The translations under genes were made by a program, and so were the position numbers. Positions 1 through 11,397 of a stretch of 64,000 nt of DNA are shown here, piece by piece. Under the pieces are notes generated by a model. That model was not told the DNA's origin. It worked only from the letters and a program-made list of their open reading frames with translations, and searched no databases. The stretch comes from Tricholoma matsutake (taxonomy: Eukaryota > Basidiomycota > Agaricomycetes > Agaricales > Tricholomataceae): assembly GCA_026075535.2 (NCBI GenBank), contig AP026550.1, positions 7,192,001 through 7,256,000 of the forward strand, written 5' to 3'. Position 1 is the stretch's first letter. Each line of letters opens with the position of its first letter.

Positions 1-875
1 ATCAGCACAGTAGCAAGAAGGTTAGTTACGATAGAGGCAGCAAGGCTGCAGTAGGTCATAATGTTCAACATATGATCTGATTTTTCTGCCATGGCAAGGC
101 TAATGAGTATTGCCACTGATACAGACACCATCATATGAGTCAGAAATTTGAGTTGGATAGCTGTGAAACTTCAAATCTCACCAAATGTCACCAACAAAAA
201 GAAAAGAGGGCCAATCATGACCCATTGGTGCTGTGGAAAGAGGACCCAAGCTCGCCATATAATCACAATATCATTAATGAACCACTAGAAATGGCAGGAG
301 GATACATTTCAGAAGGATGGAAAATGGAAAATTGAGTTTACAACACCATAAAAGGGGCTGAATACACATGAATAAGGTCCAGCTTAGCTGTTGCTGCATT
401 GGATAAAGCCATCTTCTCAGACAACTCCATACCAACATTCTTCACCAGCAGTGAGCAGATCTGAATTGTAACAAGTGCCATCCCTGCAGCCCAGTCTATG
501 GTGGCTGCAGTGAAGCTGAGGATGATTAGAATAAAGATTGCCAATGTTGGGTGAGATTTGAGTCCCCGGCACCTGTAAACAGAAGTTAGACCTCTAAAAT
601 TAGCAGTGTAGGCTTGGACAAACAAGGTGATGTGTACTGCGATAGAGAAGACCATTATGAATATGCCTGATATAGAAAGGTTAGAGCTGGGTTAGAACAT
701 GAACAGGGTAAATTGTAACAGCATTACCATATAGCAAGGTGATTGTTGTGAGATGTGCAAGGTTTGTCAGAAGTATAATGCCCACATGCTGAAGGCGTGC
801 ACTATCATCAGGAGTGATGGTCATACTAATACTTGAAGGTGGAGGGCAATGTTCAATTTCATGAGCATTGAGCAT
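1..875 (-). CDS. 7-TM membrane protein gene, N-terminal part (cut by window edge)
   Basis: Reverse-complement copy of the gene at 9788-11320. The start codon is at 875. The first exon is followed by the hydrophobic exon ending near 340, then the exon with the IVIIWRAWVLF motif near 255-285, and the next exon runs off the window. Predicted residues are identical to the right-arm copy over the shared part, so no inactivating change is visible here. Function is unknown; see the full-length copy for topology. Confidence 0.65.
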
Positions 876-1169
876 ACTATTTATAAGTTATTTGTGGGTC
901 CTTATTTGGTTTGTGGGAATGATATAAAACAGCACGTGCATCTCCTTTGTTCGCGGTGACCGAACTCGCCGCGTCGTACAGTAGAGGTGACGGCTCAAGC
1001 TGCGGTTGCTCCTCAGACGCCTGGATACCTCGTCACCTTTTCCCGTACACCCACGCATAGCTGTACTACCCTCCACCATCGGCACCCGCCCCCCAACAAG
1101 CCTAGCCATAATCCCCATCCCCCCATTCGCATCGCCCTCATTCTCCTTGCATTCTCCCGCCAATAAACC

Positions 1170-1480
1170 AATAAAGCACAAAAGCAATATTCAACAACTG
1201 CCGACTGAACGATCTCAGTTCATCCAAAGTTAACGGATTCTTCTGCGTCTGGGTCGGTCCTATCTCTCTATAACCACGTACGGACAACGAAGATGAGGAC
1301 GAACCAGCACTTGCTCATTGCGTCCAAGAACGCTATTCCCATGATACAACAACGTCGTAGACCCGCTCGCGTCGTTATCAAGCACTCTACCTATTATGTA
1401 CCCTCGATAGACTTCTCGACTTCTCCAATCAAGCCCGCACCTGCTGCGAGGTCCGCGTCTGAGCACTGTGGGCCAGAGGG
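1170..1480 (-). pseudogene. HUL5/UBE3B-type ubiquitin ligase, middle segment (inverted)
   Basis: On the minus strand near 1176-1250 the sequence reads NPLTLDELRSFSRQLLNIAF, a conserved stretch just upstream of the HECT region in HUL5/UBE3B-like ligases. It points away from the HECT part at 1600-2505, so the gene is broken by an internal inversion. An 84 bp deletion near 1325, relative to the right arm, removes the neighbouring GDDE-containing stretch. Not translatable as one protein. Confidence 0.5.
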
Positions 1481-1599
1481 TGCTTGGCGCGAATAGACAT
1501 TCGACGAGAGCAGGAAGGACGGAGCCGTTGTGTATTTCTTGTGAGAGTTAACATCCTTTCCCCCGCCCAGCTACCTTCGAAGAAAAACAACTCTCCACT

Positions 1600-2505
1600 A
1601 CCAACAACGCCCACCCCATGCACCCGCACACACCCCAAACGCACATCTCAAATCGACGTACAGTCGTTCGTAGAAGCAGCCATCTAATCCATCCTTTCTC
1701 CCTCCAGCCAAAACTAAACTATCCCCCAGAACAATAACTCTTCACAACCAACGACGCGCGCCCCACGTACCCACACACACACCAAACGTCAACTAGCCTA
1801 CCTCGTCCTCATCAACATCCCCTTCTCCATTCCCTTCGACGTCCGGGTCTCCATATTTCGCAACTTTGTATTCAACGCCGGCAACACTCTCAATTCCGTT
1901 CTCAATCTCATTTCTCAAGACGAGGGTCCAGGTGTGTAGGGGGAGTGTGGCGCTGGATGGGTTTGATAAACCTGGAGAGACGGATATGAAGGCTCCAGTT
2001 GAGATTACGTTTATTGATCAGTTTGGGGAGGAGTGAGTGTTTTTGTTCTTTTTTTTGTGTGGTTGTCGCGTTTTTGGAGCTGACGTGTTGAATTTATGGG
2101 GCGGGGATTGATGAAGGGTGTGTTTACAGAGTTTTCGCGTCGTTGTGTAAAAGGTTTTTGATACCGATCGTTGGCTTTCGTTAGCGAATGTGAAGAATGA
2201 GTTGTATCCGACCCCGCATGCGTACGCTACCGATGGTAATTTTTTCTCTTTTTTTGTTCGTGAGGGTTGGCCGGTTGATCATCATTGCGGTTCACACAAG
2301 GCACAGCTCGAATTGGTATCGACGTCGCTTTTGCTGGATTCTTCCTCGCTAAACTTCTATGGACTACATACAGCAATATCAAGCCCTGAATATCGCCAGG
2401 TGACTACGTACTCGCCTCTACATGTAGGGGTATCTTGTCACAGTCTGGGTTACAGTTGCTATACGAGGAGTGGGATATGAATTGAGCATAACGCGATACT
2501 ATCAT
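1600..2505 (+). pseudogene. HUL5/UBE3B-type HECT ubiquitin ligase, C-terminal segment
   Basis: Plus-strand fragments in gene order: SQIDVQSFVEAAI (about 1650-1686), NIPFSIPFDVRVSIFRNFVF (about 1815-1873), then a stretch with GFDKPGETDMKAPVEITF (about 1965-2020) ending in a GTGAGT donor. These are followed by NELYPTPHAYA (about 2195) and the HECT N-lobe area. HECT E3 ligases transfer ubiquitin through a C-terminal cysteine; that C-lobe is absent here. Frameshifts are evident and the homology ends at the inverted-repeat boundary. Assignment to the HUL5 type is by remembered motifs. Confidence 0.6.
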
Positions 2506-5500
2506 GAATTACGCCAACAGGCTCGATATATGGAAGGTGAGCACGTCCTCCTGGCATGTGTCGATTAGGAGAAGATATCTAATATTCGGAAAGCTATCCC
2601 CACCCATTCATTCTTCTGAACTCGGTGTGAAGCTGCGACACGTACAAAGTCCGCAGGAGATCGCAGGCTGCATTGAATTGGACCCTCTCGATGAATTGTC
2701 GGAACATTTCCCGTCACCCCCTCGCAAGCACGTTCATATCATCGTGCAACTTCCGCCCCCCGCCCCGTGAGTATTCTCGTCATCTCTTTATTTTGCCTGT
2801 TTGCCTGAACAATGCGCCACTCCCTATATTTCACAAACGTTTCATGCTTTCCCATTCCCCCGCTTCCCCTCTGTACGTTCTCTCTTCAATGTTCGCCCAT
2901 CTTGCTACCTTGGCCCAATACTAACAATCCAGTTCCTCGTCCCCATCCCCCGAGCGTTCTGCTAAACGACCCCGTGTGGGAGACCGCGAAGCGCCGCGCA
3001 CCCCTCGTAATGCGACTCGAGCAGCGTCGCTGCGAACCCCGGGTATGTCCTGTATCTGCTCCCTTTAATGGTTCTGAGCGCGTTTTTCGTTAGCGACACC
3101 CCCATGCCTTAGTGAAAAAGAGACCGAGCCCGCAATGCTTCCTGCGCTCGAGCCCTTCACCCAGTACATCACCTACTTGGCGGAGGGGAAATTGGACGGA
3201 TATTTCAGCTCCATTCGACCTAAGGACCTGGTTACAGATCTTAAGGTAACCCTACCCCCTCAGCCAATGCTTCTCCTCCACCACCTGGGCACGGACGAAG
3301 GCAAGAAGCGGATTCAAAGGTTGTTTGTTCCCGATACAGTGTTCGTGTCTTTTTGCAATCATTTTCATGGCGGATGACCAATCCAAATTTCGCTTGGTGC
3401 AGCCATCTATTTGCCCCCTCTGGCTCCGGAAAGACTCGCCTTTCACTCGAGGGGCTCTGCCACAACTGGGGATTTTATATACCATGCAGAGGCGGCTCGA
3501 AGGAACGGGCAGCTGGCTCCTCTGACTTTAAAGTGGCGACCGAGATGATGGAATCAATGAGTCAGTGGGATAAAAACATTGACACGGGCGAAGCCGACAC
3601 TACCAAGAATGTCAATGTGGCGCGTCGTGCCTTTGCGATGCTGATATGTGCTCGTGTCTTTGTTCTAAGACACCTCTTGAAGAGTTTGCCCAGTGGCACA
3701 GATGTGATGGTAGCCCGACGGCGATGGGTCCTTGCTCAAGTCCTGCCTCCCTTTATTGAACCTTCCCCTTCCAGGGACATCTTCGCTGTTGTCCTTCAAA
3801 GCCTCCGTTCTGCTGACACTAAGGTCATGCTCAACCTTGCCCTGTCCATGTTTTGCTCGATGCCGCAGATAATAGGAGAAGAAAATTTCCCGCTCAACAA
3901 GCCGTTCTTCGCTGTGGTCGACGAAGCCCCAGTGGCTGCTGAGTATCTGAAAGAATCTTTCCGTTCCTTCAACACAGGGCTTGATAAGCGCCCTGCTCTG
4001 CATGGGTTCTATAGGTTTCTTTGGGACACTGAACTCTTTCGGGGGGTCATACTTGCCGGAACCGGTCTATCGATGATGGTGATGTCTCAAAGCGCAAAAT
4101 ACATGCGCCACCGCCCAAAACCAATTGTCTTCGTTGAGGTTGGGCGATTCATGAAGGATGGGGCAGACCATAAGCACTACATAAGCCAGTACCTTTCCCT
4201 TTCCCCCTGCAGCGTCTCCGATTAGCGATTGATTGAGCGAATATCCTATTGGTTTTCTGGACGGTGGGAACAGCTTTCAACATCGTGAGACGCAACACTG
4301 ATATTGAATCCCTAAAGTTACCGATTTACAGCCAGGCTGATTGAACTACTACTCTTCACTCAACCAGACTCACCGCACCGTCTTCTTAGTGCTTTCGCTA
4401 AGGCTTTGACTGGGTTCACCATCACTGATGCTCTTGATCTGGAGGAAGCAGAACCGCCCCTTACGACTGACACGCTTGATCAGATGAACCATTATGTACC
4501 AGCCGTTGAAGTGGGTCGTCTCTTCGAGAAATCTGACGGTACGTGTAATGCCTTATATCGAGCTACGGATTTCCCAATACGCAATCCTCTAGAGAAGGGC
4601 TTGAATTCAGACAGTACGTGTAGTTCCTTATTGAGCCACGGACTTCCTAATACTCAATTCTCTAGGAATGGAGTTGATAAAGTGCCTTTTCCATGTTCTC
4701 ATGCGGTGGAGAATTGGAAGTGAAACTACGGTACTTCCCATCGAAGGTTACATGCACGAGACAGTTATGTTAGGTATCGGTCACTTGGAGAAGATTGGAC
4801 CCCGTGAAACGTTAGACGGCAACTATCCCGTCTATCTTTGTGAGCCCCTAGTCGTTCTATGTCTGAGTTCAATCTTCGAAAAGCACCCATGGACCATGAA
4901 TCACGCATGGATTACTGATGCAGTCCGTACGGCTTGCAACGGCTCGTCGCTAGGATTCGTATTCGAAGAGGCCGTGCTTCTGGTGCTCTTGCAAGAGTTC
5001 GGAGGCAAACTTCGCGCTTTATCAGATATTTTCCACTGCAATCAGCCCTGGGGTTTGAGAAAGGTTACCTTGGTGTCATTGAAGCGCGGGGACAACGGTT
5101 TAATGCTGTGCTGCCCTGTATCGTGGACTTCAGGCAGTTCCGACCGGTTAGGATTCAGAGCTACATCTCCCACCGATGTTCTCAACTGGCTCAATAATCC
5201 TAACGGAAAGTGTTTCATTTTCCCCGATACCCATATGGGTCCCGATCTTTTGTTTTTCCTTCAAGACGAGGAGACCAAGGAGTTGATTCTTGGTGCAGTG
5301 CAAGCCAGAATCGTTCAACGCCTTGACACGCGCGCCTGGCTGTCTACCTTGGATTCCGTTACGCTTCAATGCTTCTACACGTCCAATGTGTGTATCAATT
5401 GAGTTTGCTTTCCCGCACTCATCCTCTATCTTTGCATTATAGATGAAGAACGGCAGGGTGCCATATGCCCCAGCAGCGTATCCCGGTCTTTTGAATGATA

Positions 5501-5784
5501 TCACGGACGTCTTGGAATCGATACTAGGGTCTGCGGAATACAAACCTGTGTTTGACGAGTATCGAAAGAAACTTCGCAGCTCCACAGTGCTAGATCAGCA
5601 ATTTGCGTCCCAACCACCCCGGAAAACACCTAAATACCTACGTATTATCGCGACTCAGGAAGCACACCAACGGTGGGCATCGGAGTGCAAGGGCGATGTA
5701 GTGGTTTTGCGATGGGGGCTTGTGGAAGAGTATCTTGGCTCAATGGTAGACGTTGTAATGACCGGGTCACTCAGTGTAGCTTAA
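2504..5784 (+). CDS. CRN (Crinkler)-type P-loop NTPase/nuclease-like protein, 5'-truncated
   Basis: Multi-exon gene of the CRN-like family expanded in agaricomycetes. The first recognisable exon (2510-2770) matches the end of the ubiquitin-like N-terminal domain, with an LDIWKV strand and HVHIIV near its end. A charged Ser/Pro/Arg linker follows (about 2930-3040), then an exon at 3090-3250. The NTPase part has a Walker A GSGKTR near 3430, a Walker-B-like VVDEAP near 3920 and ILAGTGLS near 4050. The C-terminal part resembles a restriction-endonuclease-like fold: FEEAVLLVLLQEFGGK near 4960 and MGPDLLFF near 5235, with VQAR where this family often has a QxK, so a catalytic lysine may be lost. 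The last exon (5443-5784) ends at a stop. Exons are separated by GT..AG introns. The true N-terminus is missing because the inverted-repeat boundary lies here. Family members are host-targeted effectors or conflict proteins; activity here is unproven. Confidence 0.7.
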
Positions 5785-6109
5785 CGTGTACATGCATTCC
5801 TATTCAAGTTATATGTCAGCCTTTATGCCAGCTATTGTCCTGTCTGTCTGATTAATGACAATGTGGCCAGTGCCACATGCTCAGCTTCGGGAAATGGCCA
5901 TAATGTTCCAAATACAATTGCTAAAATTATGAACATAAAACAGCTCGAGATCTCGCTCGACTTGAGATGCTGAACAAAAATCAAGCCAAACCGAGGCCGT
6001 TTGAACATATTTCAAATCTCGCTCGTATTTATTTAATTACTATAATTAGTCATTCCCCTTGCTGCTCCTGCTCCTGCTCCTGCCCCACGAATCCACGTGC
6101 TATCCACTG
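5785..6109. other. Intergenic; start of unit A
   Basis: No coding potential recognised. It contains the 3' flank of the CRN-like gene and, from about 5936, the CTCGAGATCTCGCTCGA-rich start of the duplicated unit, which recurs at 45313. A short CTGCTC triplication occurs near 6060-6085. Confidence 0.6.
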
Positions 6110-6415
6110 CATCACACAGCCCTGACCCTCGAGAACGAGGAAGACCTCCCCAGTAACTGGACAGAGGTAAGCGAGGTTTTAGTGGGTAGGAGCTGGTCGA
6201 TACAAGCAGGCGTGGGTTAAACCACATCGTCCCGTTTAGACCGGTTGAGCCCCACACTTTGTGCGTAAATGCATTTCCTCGCGGTATATACACTCCCTAT
6301 GCTACTCCGGGGTTTTAACTCCCCGGAACCCCTAGCGGGCAACGGGACTGTAACGTTGTTAGAGTCCCAATGCTTCCCCATCGTGGGAAACGCTCCACCA
6401 AAAAAAAAAAAAAAA
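6110..6415 (+). mobile_element. SINE-like element, probably 5'-truncated
   Basis: Shares blocks with the complete SINE at 45896-46256: a GGTTTTAGTGG block, CCCACAC..GTGYGTAAA..TGCATTTCCTC, GGAACCCCTA, and a terminal GGGAAA..GCTTCCACC followed by a 16-base A tract (6400-6415). No clear A box or B box is seen at its left end. In unit B the flanks CTGCA and GACAATGACG are contiguous at about 45441-45455, an apparent empty site. No target duplication is obvious. Confidence 0.6.
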
Positions 6416-8014
6416 CAAATATGACAATGACGCGTCAATGAATTTGGGTCTAAACAAGAATTTGGTTTATCAAAATGTTTTACACTTGATTTGGCTGAGG
6501 GTCGGTAAATAACAAATCGAAATCTATGCAAATCAGGCTCCTGTCGTTCAAAACTTTTCAAGTATATGCTGAACATATTTTGCAGACTGCGCACTGGCAG
6601 GGACCAACTTGGGACTCACTTCAAGTATTCAGAGAGCATGCCGCGGACCAGCGAGGCCTGGATAGATGCACTGTTGTCAGACTTACTTCGTCACCCCACC
6701 CGTCTCTTGGTAAGTAACCGCAATTTCAAAACCTCGCTCATCAATATTAATTCTTGCGAAGGCGCCGGGAAATTTAGTAAAGCTAAGCTTATACCCCATG
6801 ACCTTCGACAATAGGCTCAGCCGATTCCAGAACGCCCAAAGATGTGTGTGGTTGCATATCATCTGGAGAAAAATGCCATCCGCATCAATAGCGTGCTTAA
6901 CGGGTTGTAATTTGGAACATCCATTCCGAACGGAATTTTTGACTGGGACGGAGCATTTGAAACGTTTTGGGCCTTCGCTTAGGGATAGTATATACGTCCC
7001 CCTCAGGAACAGGTATGCTACGGCTATCTCTTGGCTATCTCCACTTCAGCTCGCTGTGAAAACTGTCCATGTACACTCCTGGTAATGCACTCGCGAGTGG
7101 GATGTCTCTTTAGCTTCTTTCCCCAACAAAATCGATGCGCAAACTTGAAGTTGCATCTGGATGACTTCGATGGAGATTAGATTAGAGATCTCCCGGTTTT
7201 CCGATCTCTCCATACACTGGCATAACACGTTCGTTACACTGTTACACATGGAAGCATCACCAAAGCGCGAAGCGAGTGTATCTCCGCCGTCGTTAACGGA
7301 CAGCTTGTCCTGAGGCAGGCCCGTCTTCGAGTTGATGCAGCTAGTTTGGACTCTGGAGCGTCGTTGGTTGGATTTTTTGAATTGTGGGCCCAGGGCAAGC
7401 AGTTGCTGACTGACCGGTCCTCGTCTGAGCGTTCGACCTTTGTGGTGATACCAACTTGAGTTCAAGGCGGCCCTCTAGACATAACAAGCAAAAACGTCCA
7501 GCAAGAGCCGGGAAAAAAGACGAAACCCGAAAGTAATGTTTGAAGCGATTCAACAGAAATCAGAACTTGAACATAGAACACAGCTGCAGAGCAGTGACGA
7601 TTCACGAACAGAAGTCTTGCCAGTGATCAATCATATCAGCTGTAAATATCTGTGAACGCTACAACAAATGAAAAACTCGTGCCAGATCATTCGGGCCAAA
7701 ACTTTCTAATTCTGTTACACTGACTTCGTGGCAATCTAGGGTTCTAGACTAGGTCCCCTTGATGCTGTGGCTCCATCTGTTTCGTTTGCCCAAGTCGGGA
7801 ACAAAGCCTATAATTCCAAGGGACTGACGAACATGTTGAAGGTGATTGGAGATAACGCAACGTAACATTCGAGAAACTGCTTTTCATCATCTCACTTTGT
7901 CCATACAGATCGCTTCAAGCACGGCAAGCAGCGCCTAGGTAGCTTACATAGATACTTTTGCAGAAATGAAGGTGGAAATTAGTACGCTGCTTATACATAT
8001 TTTATAACTGGTAT
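6416..8014. other. Unit A sequence without recognised gene
   Basis: The 6480-8000 part is collinear with 46330-47200 in unit B apart from indels. Open frames of 60-140 codons exist on both strands (for example 7046-7465 minus), but none matches a family I recognise. A GTAAGT-like donor at 6711 suggests a former multi-exon gene. Treated as decayed host sequence. Confidence 0.5.
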
Positions 8015-8940
8015 TCATAATAGTATCGCGTTATGATCAATTCATATCCCACTCCTCGTATAGTAAATGAGACTCTCTAGGTGCCATGGAACCCAGACTG
8101 TGAAAGATACCCCTAGATGTAGAGGCGAGTGCGTAGTCACCTGGCGATATGCAGGCTTGATATTGCTGTATATAGTCCATAGAAGTTTAGCGAGGAAGAA
8201 TCCAACAAAAGCGACGTCGACGAGGATACCCTTGTACATCGCCTTGCCAAGTATCCTTCCTATAAATCGATACCAATTCGAGCTGTGCCTTGTGTGAACC
8301 GCAATGATGATCAACCGGCCAACCCTCACGAACAAAAAAAAAGAAAAAATTACCATCGGTAGCGTACGCATGCGGGGTCGGATACAACTCGTTCTTCACA
8401 TTCGCTAACGAAAGCCCACAATCGGTATCAAAGACTTTTTTACACAACGACGCGAAAACTCTTTAAATACACCCTTCATCAATCCCCGCCCTATGAATTC
8501 AACACGTCAGCTCCAAAAACGCAACAACCACACAAAAAAAAGAACAAAAACACTCACTCCTCCCCAAACTGATCAATAAGCGTAATCTCAACCGGAGCCT
8601 TCAAATCCGCTTATCAAACCCATCCTGCGCCACACTCCCCCTACACACCTGGACCCTCGTCTTCTCGAGCCGGTTCTCATCTACATCTGCATGGGGTTAA
8701 GAGAGAAATGAGATTGAGAACGGGATTAAGAGTGTTGCCGTCGTTGAATACAAAGCTGCGGAATATGGAGACCCGGACGTCGAAGGGAATGGAGAAGGGG
8801 ATGCTGTTGAGGAGGAGGTAGGCTAGTTGGCGTTTGGGGCGGGCGTCGTTAGTTGTGAAGAGTTATTGTTCTTCGGATAGTTTAGTTTTGGCTGGAGGGA
8901 GAAAGGATGGATTAGATGACTGTACGTCGATTTGAGATGT
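8015..8940 (-). pseudogene. HUL5/UBE3B-type HECT ligase, C-terminal segment (right arm)
   Basis: Minus-strand counterpart of 1600-2505. The stretch translated from about 8290 to 8180 includes FIGRILGKAMYKGILVDVAF followed by FFLAKL, a HECT N-lobe signature, and NELYPTPHAYA lies just upstream in gene sense. Near 8370 the reading frame shifts at an A/T homopolymer. Upstream in gene sense is the VSIFRNFVF-type stretch near 8780. The gene cannot encode a complete HECT domain; the catalytic cysteine region is missing. Confidence 0.65.
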
Positions 8941-8989
8941 GCATTTGGGGTGTGTGCGGCTGCGTGAGGCGGGCGTTGTTGGTAGTGGA

Positions 8990-9500
8990 GAGTTGTTTTT
9001 CTTCGAAGGTAGCTGGGCGGGCGGAAAGGATGTTAACTCTCACGTCAAGAAATACACAACGGCTCCGTCCTTCCTGCTCTCATCGAATGTCTATTCGCGC
9101 CAAGCACCCTCTGGCCCACAGTGCTCAGATGCGGACCTCGCAGCAGGTGCGGGCTTGATTGGAGAAGTCGAGATCTATCGAGGGTACATAAGAGGTACGG
9201 TGCTTGGTAACGACGCGAGCGGGTCTACGACGTTGTGGGATCATGGGAATAGCGTTCTGGATACGGACAGGCATTGAAGACTGTGGGGATGACGAGCTTC
9301 TTGGAGCTTCGGATTCGGGTTCGGGGATGGGGGGTGGGGACGCAATGAGCAAGTGCTGGTTCGTCCTCATCTTCGTTGTCCGTACGTGGTTATAGAGAGA
9401 TAGGACCGACCCAGACGCAGAAGAATCCGTTAACTTTGGATGAACTGAGATCGTTCAGTCGGCAGTTGTTGAATATTGCTTTTGTGCTTTATTGGTTTAT
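8990..9500 (+). pseudogene. HUL5/UBE3B-type ligase, middle segment (right arm)
   Basis: Plus-strand reading contains TTAPSFLLSSNVYSRQAP near 9056, CGDDELLGASDSGSG near 9283 and NPLTLDELRSFSRQLLNIAF near 9423-9480. In intact HUL5-like genes this order precedes the HECT region on the same strand. Here the HECT part lies to the left on the opposite strand, so the two halves are head to head. Stops and frame changes occur between the pieces. Confidence 0.5.
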
Positions 9501-9787
9501 TGGCGGGAGAATGCAAGGAGAATGAGGGCGATGCGAATGGGGGGATGGGGATTATGGCTAGGCTTGTTGGGGGGCGGGTGCCGATGGTGGAGGGTAGTAC
9601 AGCTATGCGTGGGTGTACGGGAAAAGGTGACGAGGTATCCAGGCGTCTGAGGAGCAACCGCAGCTTGAGCCGTCACCTCTACTGTACGACGCGGCGAGTT
9701 CGGTCACCGCGAACAAAGGAGATGCACGTGCTGTTTTATATCATTCCCACAAACCAAATAAGGACCCACAAATAACTTATAAATAGT

Positions 9788-11320
9788 ATGCTCAATGCTC
9801 ATGAAATTGAACATTGCCCTCCACCTTCAAGTATTAGTATGACCATCACTCCTGATGATAGTGCACGCCTTCAGCATGTGGGCATTATACTTCTGACAAA
9901 CCTTGCACATCTCACAACAATCACCTTGCTATATGGTAATGCTGTTACAATTTACCCTGTTCATGTTCTAACCCAGCTCTAACCTTTCTATATCAGGCAT
10001 ATTCATAATGGTCTTCTCTATCGCAGTACACATCACCTTGTTTGTCCAAGCCTACACTGCTAATTTTAGAGGTCTAACTTCTGTTTACAGGTGCCGGGGA
10101 CTCAAATCTCACCCAACATTGGCAATCTTTATTCTAATCATCCTCAGCTTCACTGCAGCCACCATAGACTGGGCTGCAGGGATGGCACTTGTTACAATTC
10201 AGATCTGCTCACTGCTGGTGAAGAATGTTGGTATGGAGTTGTCTGAGAAGATGGCTTTATCCAATGCAGCAACAGCTAAGCTGGACCTTATTCATGTGTA
10301 TTCAGCCCCTTTTATGGTGTTGTAAACTCAATTTTCCATTTTCCATCCTTCTGAAATGTATCCTCCTGCCATTTCTAGTGGTTCATTAATGATATTGTGA
10401 TTATATGGCGAGCTTGGGTCCTCTTTCCACAGCACCAATGGGTCATGATTGGCCCTCTTTTCTTTTTGTTGGTGACATTTGGTGAGATTTGAAGTTTCAC
10501 AGCTATCCAACTCAAATTTCTGACTCATATGATGGTGTCTGTATCAGTGGCAATACTCATTAGCCTTGCCATGGCAGAAAAATCAGATCATATGTTGAAC
10601 ATTATGACCTACTGCAGCCTTGCTGCCTCTATCGTAACTAACCTTCTTGCTACTGTGCTGATTGCCTACAAGCTATGGTTGGTCAATATTTCCTCTGATG
10701 TCAATGATTATTGCTCATTCCTGATAGGGACTACCAAAAAGCCACCAAGAGTCTGAAGAAACAACAATCTCCTGTGCAAAAAGTGCTGTTTCTTCTTGTA
10801 GAGTCAGGAGTTATCTTCCTCATATTACAAGTGAGCTTTGATTCTGCTTTCATGCACATGTCAGCTACCTACTGATCAAATGACTTATCATGTCTTAGTT
10901 GGCAAACTTGTTGCTTGAAGTTGAATCAAATACCCCAGGTACAGCTGTTTACTATGCCTGTACTGTTTTTACTTCCATTTATTATGAGTTGGTGGCAAGT
11001 CTTCCATGAGCCCATGATCTGTGTTGGCATTTCACTGACCTGACAAATTCTGCCAGGCAATGTATCCAGCACTCATACTTATCATTGTCAACAAAAAGCA
11101 CTCGATCATAGAAACAGTTGGTTTCAACACAGTACTTGGGAGCAATTTGAATGGTGAAGGCCATGCAACCAGTGCTGAACATCGACCAGCAACTATTGGT
11201 CATATTGTCTTTGCCAACCCACCCACCAAGAACAGTGTAGATAATGGACAGTTACTTTTAACCAGACGTTCCAATGTCCCTGATGGTCTTGAAAAAAGCA
11301 GTGATTCATCCATGGTCTAG
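9788..11320 (+). CDS. Agaricomycete seven-transmembrane protein
   Basis: Exons I can place: 9788-9935, 9997 to about 10318, 10379-10481, about 10549-10675, about 10729-10830, about 10939-11005 and 11058-11320. Splice phases join cleanly where checked. Hydrophobic segments are MVFSIAVHITLFVQA, LAIFILIILSFTAA, the one before the IVIIWRAWVLF motif, MIGPLFFLLVTF, AASIVTNLLATVLIAYKLW, VLFLLVESGVIFLIL and MYPALILIIV. The KLW...SPVQKVLFLLVESG arrangement and a polar cytoplasmic tail after YPALILIIV are hallmarks of a large, uncharacterised agaricomycete 7-TM family. The ligand and signalling role are unknown. This is the intact copy; 49052-50583 is its inactivated duplicate. The Helitron begins 23 bp after the stop. 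Confidence 0.7.
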
Positions 11321-11379
11321 TGTTAGGAAACAATTATATAATAAATAACTGGGTAGCACACTGGCGAGCGGCGGCAAAG

Positions 11380-11397
11380 CCCACTACTTTTGTAGTG
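11380..11397. repeat. Subterminal palindrome, Helitron 3' end
   Basis: CCCACTAC TTTT GTAGTG: a 6 bp perfect stem with a 4-base loop about 30 bp from the inferred 3' end of the element on the minus strand. It closely matches the palindrome at the other end. Confidence 0.65.

Larger units (their letters stand above)
1..2505. repeat. Left arm of 2.5 kb inverted repeat
   Basis: This segment is the reverse complement of about 8015-10662. From 1 to about 1325 the pairing is x with 10663-x, without indels and apparently without mismatches. Further in, the left arm lacks about 84 bp present in the right arm and base differences appear. Homology stops near 2505, just before the CRN-like gene. The arm carries the first part of a 7-TM gene on the minus strand and HECT-ligase remnants. 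It continues beyond the window edge. Confidence 0.95.
8015..10662. repeat. Right arm of 2.5 kb inverted repeat
   Basis: Reverse-complement partner of 1-2505. It is also part of the larger unit A, so sequence homologous to unit B continues on both sides of it. Positions 9338-10662 look identical to the left arm. Positions 8015-9337 are related but show substitutions and indels. Confidence 0.95.
5936..11343 (+). repeat. Segmental duplication unit A
   Basis: Collinear with 45307-50606 in the same orientation. Both begin with an AACAGCTCGAGATCTCGCTC-like stretch. Both carry the same HECT remnants, the same 7-TM gene and the same end near TTAGRAAACAATTATA. Unit A has a SINE-like insertion near 6110-6415 that unit B lacks; unit B has a different SINE at 45896-46256. 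At its right end unit A is interrupted by the Helitron. Confidence 0.9.

Noticed and set aside
888..1187. 99-codon frame conserved in both arms
   Set aside because: Identity is due to the arms being identical at DNA level; no domain is visible, and unit B does not keep the frame.
1..2505. Inverted repeat as terminal inverted repeats of one 10.6 kb transposon
   Set aside because: The arms contain broken host-type genes (HECT, 7-TM), and the same module occurs a third time without inversion, so a segmental duplication is the simpler reading.
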